Origin: Schlegelella_A sp036496385
GTDB taxonomy: Bacteria; Pseudomonadota; Gammaproteobacteria; Burkholderiales; Burkholderiaceae_C
Assembly (NCBI GenBank): GCA_036496385.1
Contig: DASXLD010000021.1
Span: forward strand, 1-51,388
Reading direction: 5' to 3'
Length of the DNA: 51,388 nucleotides
The position numbers and the translations under genes were made by a program. The notes under the pieces are model-generated. The model ran no database searches. It had not been told where the DNA came from and saw nothing but the letters and a program-made list of their open reading frames with translations. Numbering within the stretch: the first letter of the stretch is position 1; the number at the start of each line of letters is the position of its first letter. Positions 8,398-15,161 of this stretch are shown here, piece by piece.

Positions 8398-9124
8398 CCG
8401 TGGGGCGTTCGGGGGGAAGGGATTGCCAGGCGGTCGTGCTCGACGTCGTCCACGGCGTGTCGTCGCCGCGTGCGCGCGCGACGCGGCGGGCGGCGGCGCC
8501 GGCGATGCCGAACAGCGTGACGGCGGCGGCGACGTCCTGCTCGTCGGCGCCGGCGAGCTGCATGCGCAGGTAGAGGCGCCCGCGCAGGGTCATGAGCAGG
8601 AACGGCGGCTGGGTGTTGAGCCATGTCGTCGCGGCGCGTTCGAGCGCATGCGCGAGCGGACCGTCGAGCCACGCCGTGCCTTCGTGCCGGTGAGCGGCGA
8701 CCGCGGCATAGCAGTTGCGCAGGATCTGCGATTCGGCAAGCGGCACCTTGGGGAAGACGACCAGCCAGCGCGTTTCCTCGCCGACGCTGTCGTCGAGCGC
8801 CGTCTGGTTGCTCTGCGTCGCCAGCTCGAACGCCTCGCTGGCAAGTCGCTCCTTGAGCGACTTCGTCATCAGCAGCAGCTGCAGGTCGGGCGGCGTGCCG
8901 AGGACCATTCGCATCCGAAGCTCGTGCCCCTCGAGGTAGCGGCGCTGCGGCCGGCCCCACTCGAGCCGCCACGGCGTGCCGTCGAAGCTGCCCTCGACCG
9001 CGAAGCCGTCGCCTTCCTTCTCGCGCTTGTGGGTGTAGCCGGCCCGCCGCGCCCAGCCGGCGACGGCATCGCTCTCGGCGCGCCGGGTGGCGCGCTCGAT
9101 CAGCGCCTTGATCGAGCCGAGCAT
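8381..9124 (-). CDS. Hypothetical protein, 247 aa
   Basis: I do not recognise a family. The chosen start is the ATG at 9124 (MLGSIKALIERATRRAESD); further upstream the frame runs into the divergent GST gene. No signal peptide or membrane span is visible, so it is probably cytoplasmic. The middle has regular alternating segments (LEWGRPQRRYLEGHELRMRM, DLQLLLMTKSLKERL) that look like a mixed alpha/beta fold. A later part (RWLVVFPKVPLAESQILRNCYA) is also well ordered. The last residues (PTEKGAP) are encoded within the hairpin terminator of the convergent gene, so the true C-terminus could be recent read-through of an intergenic repeat. It is divergent from the GST gene, with 73 nt between the starts. 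Confidence 0.6.
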   Translation of the reverse strand: MLGSIKALIERATRRAESDAVAGWARRAGYTHKREKEGDGFAVEGSFDGTPWRLEWGRPQRRYLEGHELRMRMVLGTPPDLQLLLMTKSLKERLASEAFELATQSNQTALDDSVGEETRWLVVFPKVPLAESQILRNCYAAVAAHRHEGTAWLDGPLAHALERAATTWLNTQPPFLLMTLRGRLYLRMQLAGADEQDVAAAVTLFGIAGAAARRVARARGDDTPWTTSSTTAWQSLPPERPTEKGAP

Positions 9125-9197
9125 GGCTGTCTCCGATCCACTAGAGTCGCTCGCCGGGGGGCGCGTTCGCGCCGCTGACGAAACGGGACGCGACGCG

Positions 9198-9890
9198 ATG
9201 ATCGAAGTGTATTCATGGGCCACGCCCAATGGCCACAAGGTCCACATCATGCTGGAGGAATGCGGCCTGCCATATCGTGCAATTCCCGTCAACATCGGCG
9301 CCGGCGAGCAATTCAGGCCCGAGTTCCTGGCGCTCAGCCCGAACAACAAAATCCCGGCCATCGTCGATCCCGACGGCCCGGACGGCAAGCCGATCTCGCT
9401 GTTCGAGTCGGGTGCGATCCTCGTCTACCTCGCCGCCAAGACGGGGCGCTTCCTTCCCACCGACATTCGCGGGCGCTACCAGACGCTCGAATGGCTGATG
9501 TTTCAGATGGGCAGCGTCGGGCCGATGCTCGGCCAGACGCATCATTTCCGCCTCTACGCGCCGGAGAAGATCGGCTACGCGATCGATCGCTACAGCAACG
9601 AGGCCAAGCGGATCTACGGCGTCCTCGACAAGCGACTCCAGGAACGCGACTGGGTCGCCGCGGCTGAATTCACGATCGCCGACATCGCGATCTTTCCGTG
9701 GCTGCGCTCGTGGCAGAACCAGGGCATCGACTGGGCCGAGTTCCCGCGCCTGAAGGACTGGTTCGACCGCATCGCTGCACGCCCCGCCGTGCAGCGCGGC
9801 GTCGCCGTCCTGGCGGCACTGCGCAAGCCCTTTCGAACCGAGGCCGAGCGCGAAGTCCTGTTCGGGGCGAAGCAGTACGAGCGGCACTGA
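9198..9890 (+). CDS. Glutathione S-transferase family protein, YfcG/YghU-like
   Basis: A 230-aa GST with an N-terminal thioredoxin-like domain beginning MIEVYSWATPNGHKVHIMLEE. The TPNGHK motif, the cis-Pro region NNKIPAIVDPDG and the glutathione-contacting ESGAILVYLA match the Nu-class YfcG/YghU group. E. coli YfcG acts mainly as a glutathione-dependent disulfide reductase, using Thr/Asn rather than the Tyr, Ser or Cys of classical GSTs. The C-terminal all-helical domain contains FTIADIAIFPWLRSW, a standard N-capping motif. The ATG at 9198 was chosen because the domain starts there. It is 15 nt from the end of the convergent downstream gene. Its physiological substrate is unknown. Confidence 0.85.
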   Translation: MIEVYSWATPNGHKVHIMLEECGLPYRAIPVNIGAGEQFRPEFLALSPNNKIPAIVDPDGPDGKPISLFESGAILVYLAAKTGRFLPTDIRGRYQTLEWLMFQMGSVGPMLGQTHHFRLYAPEKIGYAIDRYSNEAKRIYGVLDKRLQERDWVAAAEFTIADIAIFPWLRSWQNQGIDWAEFPRLKDWFDRIAARPAVQRGVAVLAALRKPFRTEAEREVLFGAKQYERH

Positions 9891-9905
9891 ACGCCGCGCG
9901 CATCG

Positions 9906-10508
9906 TCAATCCTGCGGCACGACGCAGCCGCGCCGTTCGGCCTGCGGCGACCACAGCTTCTTCAGCTTGGCGAGCTCTTCGTCGTAGAACGTGTTCTTCT
10001 GCTCGGCGTCGGCCTTCTGCGTCGCGATCGCATCGGTCTGGGCTTCGATCAAGGCGGTGTTCGAGTCGATGTCGCGCCTCAGCTTCGGCGGCAGATTCCC
10101 GTTCGGATAGAACTCGGCTTCGTTGCGCAGCCGCTGGCGCTCGGCGAGCAGCTGCTCCATCCTCTTCTGCGAGATCTTGAGCGTCGCTTCCGCCTGGCTC
10201 AGAGCCTGCTGCCGCGCGGCATCGTGCTTCTCCTGGTTCGGGTAGCGGCTCAGCAGGCTCTGGTTGCTGCGCTGCTCGGCCTTGCACGCCAGGTACGCCT
10301 CCTTGGCCTTGCGCTTGCGCTCCTCGTCCGCGGCCTTGACGTCTTCGCTCGGCGGCGGCGTATAGCAACGCGGATCGCTCGGATCGGCGATCACCGTCCT
10401 GCCCTTCTCGTCCTTGCAGGTCAGGATTCGCCTCTGCGCCAGCGCAGGCGGCGCCAGCGCCGCGAGCATCACGCCGACGATGACGAGCTTCGCGATCGCA
10501 CTCTCCAC
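9906..10508 (-). CDS. Secreted coiled-coil protein with DUF4124-like N-terminus
   Basis: A reverse-strand protein of about 200 aa. A GTG at 10508 preceded by GGAGG (on the reverse strand) begins a clear signal peptide, ESAIAKLVIVGVMLAALAPPALAQ, so that start is preferred over the upstream ATG at 10676. The mature N-terminus reads RRILTCKDEKGRTVIADPSDPRCY, similar to the short Cys-containing DUF4124 module of periplasmic proteins. The rest is charged and helical (about residues 55-185) and likely forms a coiled coil. It is probably periplasmic. No enzymatic motif is seen, so a structural or envelope role is only a guess. It is divergent from the BrkB-like gene. Confidence 0.65.
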   Translation of the reverse strand: MESAIAKLVIVGVMLAALAPPALAQRRILTCKDEKGRTVIADPSDPRCYTPPPSEDVKAADEERKRKAKEAYLACKAEQRSNQSLLSRYPNQEKHDAARQQALSQAEATLKISQKRMEQLLAERQRLRNEAEFYPNGNLPPKLRRDIDSNTALIEAQTDAIATQKADAEQKNTFYDEELAKLKKLWSPQAERRGCVVPQD

Positions 10509-10693
10509 GCCACCTCCGATCGCCAGCAGCGGCTCGAAACGGCGAACCGTCCAGCGCGCCAGGACGCCTCCGATGCTAGCCTGCGCCGCGCCTGTGCCCG
10601 CGATGCGGCGTACCGATGCCATCGGCGCGGCAAGGGCAGGCGCGGTGGCTAGGTGCCGCTTCGCACCGAAACGCATCGGTCCGAATCCTTACC

Positions 10694-11620
10694 ATGCGGG
10701 CGATGGATGACCGAGATTCCGGCTCGCAAGACCCGCGCGGCTGGCGCGGCCTCGGCGGCCTGACGCCGCGCGAGCTGATCGCTCGCAGCTGGCGCAACGG
10801 CCGCGAGCACGACGTCCGCGGCCAGGCGGCGCGGCTGGCCTTCTTCTTCCTGCTCGCCCTCTTTCCCCTCCTGCTGCTGCTCGTCTCGCTGCTCGGGATG
10901 GCGCTGCACTCGACCGCGCTGCCCGAGGCCGTGCTGCATCGGTTGCTCGGCATGATGGCACCGGACTCGGCCTCGACGCTCGTCGACTCGATCATCCGCG
11001 AGGTCCGCGGCACGTCCAGCCGCGGGCCGCTGTCGTTCGCGCTGCTGCTGCTCGGCTGGTCGGTCGCCCAGGGGATGCGCGCCATCGTCGTGACGCTGGA
11101 TCTCGTCTACGACGTCCGGCTGCGGCGGCCGTGGCTCCGCCGCCTCGGTGTGACCGCGCTGCTCACGCTTGCGCTGCTGGTGCTGATCGGGTCGGCGCTC
11201 GTGCTGATGATCTACGGCTGGCGCTTCAGCAAAGGCCTCGCCAACGCCGGCCTCGACCAGGCAGTGACGGTATGGCCGGCGGCGCGCTGGACGATCATCG
11301 TCGTCCTCGCCATCGCCGCGTTCGATGTCATCTACCGGTTCGCCCCCAACACCGAGCGGCCGGCGTGGCGCTGGCTGCTGCCGGGAACCCTCGTCGGTGT
11401 CGCGCTCTGGCTGCTCGCGTCGACGGTCCTGCAGCTGTACGTGCGCTACTTCGATCACTTCACTCTGACCTACGGCTCGATCGGCGCCGTGATCGCGCTG
11501 CTGCTCTGGCTCTATCTCTGCGGCCTGGCGTTTCTGATCGGCGCCGAGCTCAACGCGGAGATCGAGCGAGCGAGCGTTCGTCGCGCATCGCCGCCGGGTG
11601 CAGACGGCGGGCTGGCCTGA
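10694..11620 (+). CDS. YihY/BrkB family inner-membrane protein
   Basis: A membrane protein of about 308 aa with six hydrophobic segments, including LAFFFLLALFPLLLLLVSLLG near 57-77 and a final IGAVIALLLWLYLCGLAFLIG. The GAELNAEIER motif after the last span is a hallmark of the YihY/UPF0761 (BrkB) family, as is the YxRFAPNTERPAWRWLLPG segment. Family members have been annotated as RNase BN by mistake; the real function is not established. The start may be ATG 10694 or 10703, and neither has an obvious ribosome site. It is transcribed towards the respiratory operon, but a GC-rich hairpin and about 100 nt separate them. Confidence 0.85.
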   Translation: MRAMDDRDSGSQDPRGWRGLGGLTPRELIARSWRNGREHDVRGQAARLAFFFLLALFPLLLLLVSLLGMALHSTALPEAVLHRLLGMMAPDSASTLVDSIIREVRGTSSRGPLSFALLLLGWSVAQGMRAIVVTLDLVYDVRLRRPWLRRLGVTALLTLALLVLIGSALVLMIYGWRFSKGLANAGLDQAVTVWPAARWTIIVVLAIAAFDVIYRFAPNTERPAWRWLLPGTLVGVALWLLASTVLQLYVRYFDHFTLTYGSIGAVIALLLWLYLCGLAFLIGAELNAEIERASVRRASPPGADGGLA

Positions 11621-11674
11621 CGTTCGCCGCAGGGCGGGCTCAGGAATTGCCCGGAAGGCCGGAATCATTCTCCC

Positions 11675-11695
11675 GGGCCGCCTGCTGCGCGGCCC
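11675..11695 (+). other. GC-rich hairpin in the leader of the PQQ-like gene
   Basis: The arms GGGCCGC (11675-11681) and GCGGCCC (11689-11695) are perfectly complementary around a 7-nt loop. There is no T-run, so it is not a standard terminator. It lies 13 nt before an AGGAG at 11709-11713 and 25 nt before the ATG at 11721. It could stabilise the end of the upstream transcript or shape the leader of the respiratory operon. Confidence 0.35.
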
Positions 11696-11720
11696 GCACG
11701 GACGCGCCAGGAGCACAGCC

Positions 11721-13631
11721 ATGCATGCCGTCGATTCCGCTCTCGACGCGTCGGCCGGCCCGAACGCTCCCGACCGAGTCGAAGCCATGCCGGTCGTGGC
11801 GCCGGCGATGCCACGGGTGGTGAAACGCTGTCGCGAAGCAAAACGTTCGGTGCGATGGCGTCTCATGTCGGCGGCGATCTGGGCGACGTCGGCGACGCTG
11901 CTGCCCGAGTGCGGAAATGCCGAGTCGGATGCGCTTTCCAAGAACGCCGGCGACTGGCCGATGGCAGCCCGGGACTACGCGAACACGCGCTTTTCCCCTC
12001 TGGCCGACATCGCTGCCAGCAACGTTGCAGCGTTGAAGCTCGCGTTCACGTTTTCGACCGGCGTCCTGCGGGGGCACGAGGCCGCACCCATCGTCGTGGG
12101 CGATTCGATGTACATCGTCACGCCCTATCCCAATGTCGTCTACGCGCTCGATCTTTCCCGGCCTGGAGCGCCCCTGCGATGGCGTTTCGAGCCGAAGCCC
12201 GAGGCGTTTGCCCAGGGCGTCGCCTGCTGCGACGTCGTCAACCGCGGCCTCGCCTACGCAGACGGCAAGGTGTTTCTCAACACACTCGACAACCAGACGA
12301 TCGCTCTCGATGCCGCGAGCGGCAAGGAGCTCTGGCGCCATCGAGCAGGTGATATTCGAGCCGGCGAAACGCGAACGATGGCGCCTCTGGTCGTGAACGG
12401 TCGAGTCCTGGTCGGCAACAGCGGCAGCCAATTCGGCGTTCGCGGCTGGCTGCTCGCGCTCGATGCGAAGAACGGCAAGGAGCTCTGGCGTGCCTACAGC
12501 ACCGGCCCCGATCGCGACGTGCTGATCGGCGCAAGCTACAAGCCCTTCTATGCGAAGGATCGCGGCACCGACCTCGGCGTCACGACGTGGCCTGCAGAGA
12601 CATGGAAGGTGGGAGGCGGCACCGCGTGGGGATGGATTTCCTACGATCCCGATCTCGATCTCATCTACTACGGCACCTCCAACCCCGCGCCTTGGAATGC
12701 CGAGCAGCGGCCCGGTGACAACAAGTTCACCGCCGGACTCTTCGCTCGCGAAGCGGCAACGGGTCAGGCCCGGTGGTTCTATCAGCTGAGCCCGCACGAC
12801 CAGTTTGCCTACGCCGCGGTCAACGAGAGTGTCCTGATCGACGTCGCATCGGGCGGAAGGCCGCGCAAAGTTCTCGTTCATCCTGATCGGAATGGCTATG
12901 TCTACGTGATCGATCGCCGCACGGGCGAGGTCATCTCGGCGACCCCGTTCGCAGCGGTCAACACCTCCCTCGGCGTCGACCCGGTGACCGGTTCGCTGCG
13001 CTATTCGCCCACCAAGCTGCAACGAAGCGGTACGGTGGTGCGCGACATCTGTCCCGGCGCTGCGGGCGCCAAGAACTGGCAGCCTTCTGCGTATTCGCCG
13101 CGAACCCAGCTTCTCTACATCCCGCACCAGAACCTCTGTCAGGACCAGGAGGCGACGCAAACGAGCTACATCGTCGGCACGCCCTATGTGGGTTCGATCG
13201 TCAAGATGAAGCCGGGCCCGGGCGGCCAGCGGGGCCTTCTGACCGCCTGGGATCCGACGGCCGCGAAAGCGCGCTGGGTGGTCAAGGAAGAATTCCCCGT
13301 CTGGAGCGGAGCGCTGGCCACTGCCGGCGACGTCGTGTTCTACGGCACGCTGGACGGCTGGTTCAAGGCGGTCGACGCCAAGGACGGCCACGCGCTGTGG
13401 CAATTCAAGACCGGCTCGGGGATCGTCGGCCAGCCGATCTCCTACCGCGGTCCGGACGGCAAGCAATACGTCGCCGTCCTCGCCGGCGTCGGCGGCTGGG
13501 CCGGCGCGGTCATCGCCGGCGATCTCGACGCGCGCGACGGCAGCGCGGCGACAGGCTTCGGCAACGTGACGAGCGACCTGAAGCAACGGACGACGAAGGG
13601 AGGGATGCTCTATGTCTTCGGCCTCCCTTGA
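11721..13631 (+). CDS. PQQ-dehydrogenase-like beta-propeller protein lacking catalytic and metal-ligand residues
   Basis: A protein of about 636 aa of the quinoprotein alcohol dehydrogenase family, with repeated propeller tryptophan motifs (GKELWRHR, GKELWRAY, GHALWQF). Family marks kept are adjacent Cys-Cys in GVACCDVVNRG (12225-12230), TAWGW, the metal-binding Asn in YYGTSNPAPWN (12681-12683) and HPDRNG. Key sites are altered: the metal-ligand Glu before FGVRG is Gln (12429-12431), and in PHDQFAYAAVNE the catalytic Asp is Ala (12807-12809), as is the position two later (12813-12815), which is Asp in lanthanide XoxF enzymes. AGGAG at 11709-11713 supports ATG 11721, but that leaves about 30 residues before a signal-like segment; ATG 11808 would give a more normal exported protein of 607 aa. 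It heads an oxidase operon. Confidence 0.85.
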   Translation: MHAVDSALDASAGPNAPDRVEAMPVVAPAMPRVVKRCREAKRSVRWRLMSAAIWATSATLLPECGNAESDALSKNAGDWPMAARDYANTRFSPLADIAASNVAALKLAFTFSTGVLRGHEAAPIVVGDSMYIVTPYPNVVYALDLSRPGAPLRWRFEPKPEAFAQGVACCDVVNRGLAYADGKVFLNTLDNQTIALDAASGKELWRHRAGDIRAGETRTMAPLVVNGRVLVGNSGSQFGVRGWLLALDAKNGKELWRAYSTGPDRDVLIGASYKPFYAKDRGTDLGVTTWPAETWKVGGGTAWGWISYDPDLDLIYYGTSNPAPWNAEQRPGDNKFTAGLFAREAATGQARWFYQLSPHDQFAYAAVNESVLIDVASGGRPRKVLVHPDRNGYVYVIDRRTGEVISATPFAAVNTSLGVDPVTGSLRYSPTKLQRSGTVVRDICPGAAGAKNWQPSAYSPRTQLLYIPHQNLCQDQEATQTSYIVGTPYVGSIVKMKPGPGGQRGLLTAWDPTAAKARWVVKEEFPVWSGALATAGDVVFYGTLDGWFKAVDAKDGHALWQFKTGSGIVGQPISYRGPDGKQYVAVLAGVGGWAGAVIAGDLDARDGSAATGFGNVTSDLKQRTTKGGMLYVFGLP

Positions 13632-13674
13632 AGCTGCGCGTCGATCATGGCGCGAACCGCGGCGCAGAACGACG

Positions 13675-14199
13675 ATGTTCTCGCCGCGTCCCGTCTGCAT
13701 CGTGCTGTCGCTCGCCGCGTTGGTCGGCGGCTGTGAGCGCGAAGCACGAAAGTTCGAGCCGCCGATCCCCGGCGCCGAAGTCGGCGACAAGGCGATGACC
13801 ACCACGATGGTCGCTCGCTACGAGCGCAACGCGTATGCGCTCGCGAGCGGCAAGAGGTTGTGGACTTGGTACAACTGCAACGGCTGCCACGCCAACGGCG
13901 GGGGTGGCTCCGGTCCGGCGCTCATGGACGACGTCTGGATCTACGGCGGCGACGACCAGGCGATCTATCAATCCATCGCCGAAGGACGGCCGAACGGGAT
14001 GCCCGCCTTCGGCAGCCGGATCCCGAAGGACCAGCTCTGGCAGCTCGCCGCCTACGTGCGGTCGATGGCTGCCCTCGCACCCGAGGACGCCGCTCCCAAC
14101 CGCGACGACGCTTTCCTGACACGCACCCCTGAATCATTCATGGATGCGCAAAAGCCCGAACGCGCAAAGCCTTCGGCGGCAGGCGGTCGACCGCAATGA
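13675..14199 (+). CDS. Lipoprotein c-type cytochrome
   Basis: A protein of about 174 aa. The ATG at 13675 starts a short signal ending in LVGGC, a lipobox with C20 as the likely lipidated residue and E at +2. An ATG at 13612 inside the previous gene would give a poorer signal sequence. One haem motif is present, CNGCH (residues 68-72), and a likely axial Met in PNGMPAFG (about M109), so it is a monohaem class I cytochrome c. It is expected at the periplasmic face of a membrane. The stop overlaps the subunit II start by 4 nt (ATGA). It probably passes electrons from an upstream donor to the CuA/cytochrome c subunit. Confidence 0.85.
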   Translation: MFSPRPVCIVLSLAALVGGCEREARKFEPPIPGAEVGDKAMTTTMVARYERNAYALASGKRLWTWYNCNGCHANGGGGSGPALMDDVWIYGGDDQAIYQSIAEGRPNGMPAFGSRIPKDQLWQLAAYVRSMAALAPEDAAPNRDDAFLTRTPESFMDAQKPERAKPSAAGGRPQ

Positions 14200-15161
14200 A
14201 CGGACTCCATGACGTCCGCGCGCCCGCCGGGCCACAAGCCGCCGCGCTGCTCGACTTGTGGCACGTGATGCTCGTGGTGTGCGCAGTCGTATTCGTGCTG
14301 ACCCTCGCTGCGGTCATCGTCGCGGTGTGGCGCGCGCCCCGCGTCAGCGAGAAAGCGACACCCGACCTCGGGCCGCACCCGAGCGAAGCAGCGGCGCTGC
14401 GGCGCTCCGTCGGCTACGCAGTCGCGGCCTCGTCGGTGCTGTTGTTCGTCCTGCTGTTCGCGAGCTTCCTCACCGACCGCGCGCTCGCCGACCTGCCGCT
14501 CGACGGCGCCGTCCGCATCGACCTCATCGCTCATCAGTTCTGGTGGGAAGCCCGGTACGACCCGCACCGACCCAGCCTCGACTTCACGACGGCCAACGAG
14601 CTGCATGTGCCAGTCGGGCGTCCCGTGCTCGTGAGCCTGCGCGCCGACGACGTCATTCACAGCTTCTGGGTCCCGAGCCTTACCGGCAAGAAAGATCTGA
14701 TCCCCGGCCGGGAGTCCACGATCGCGTTTCGCGCCGACCGACCCGGGGTCTATCGGGGCCAATGCGCGGAATTCTGCGGCTATCAGCACGCCCACATGGC
14801 GCTCGTCGTCATGGCTGATTCGCCCGCCGACTACGAGCGCTGGCTCGCCCTGCAGCGGCAGCCGGCCAGGGCACCTTCCAGCCGCCAGGAGCAGCGCGGA
14901 CTCGATCTGGTCGAGCGGACGAGTTGCGCGATGTGCCATGCGATCGGCGGGACGCGAGCACAGGGACGTCGCGCGCCCGATCTCACCCACGTCGGCAGCC
15001 GCTCGTCGCTCGGCGCCGGCACGGTGGCGAACACGCCGTCGTTGCGTGCCGCCTGGATCGCGAATCCGCACAAGTTCAAGCCCGGCGTCAACATGCCTTC
15101 GCTCGACGCCGAGCCGAATGATCTCGCGGCGATGTCGGCCTACCTCGGGTCGTTGCAGTGA
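14196..15161 (+). CDS. Cytochrome c oxidase subunit II with fused cytochrome c domain (caa3/CoxM type)
   Basis: A 321-aa protein with two membrane spans (about 20-45 and 72-93), a cupredoxin domain and a C-terminal cytochrome c domain. All binuclear CuA ligands are visible: H155, C190, E192, C194, H198 and M201 in the pattern CAEFCGYQHAHM. The aromatic QFWWEARY patch near 114-121 fits the usual electron entry site. The haem motif is CAMCH (244-248), with a candidate Met ligand in GVNMPSL near the end. Fusion of a cytochrome to subunit II is typical of caa3 oxidases and Bradyrhizobium CoxM. The gene overlaps both neighbours (4 nt with the cytochrome gene, 1 nt with subunit I), so co-translation is likely. 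Confidence 0.93.
   Translation: MNGLHDVRAPAGPQAAALLDLWHVMLVVCAVVFVLTLAAVIVAVWRAPRVSEKATPDLGPHPSEAAALRRSVGYAVAASSVLLFVLLFASFLTDRALADLPLDGAVRIDLIAHQFWWEARYDPHRPSLDFTTANELHVPVGRPVLVSLRADDVIHSFWVPSLTGKKDLIPGRESTIAFRADRPGVYRGQCAEFCGYQHAHMALVVMADSPADYERWLALQRQPARAPSSRQEQRGLDLVERTSCAMCHAIGGTRAQGRRAPDLTHVGSRSSLGAGTVANTPSLRAAWIANPHKFKPGVNMPSLDAEPNDLAAMSAYLGSLQ

Noticed and set aside
11721..13631. Naming the PQQ-like gene xoxF or mxaF
   Set aside because: The metal-ligand Glu, catalytic Asp and lanthanide-specific Asp are all replaced, so a methanol dehydrogenase name would mislead.
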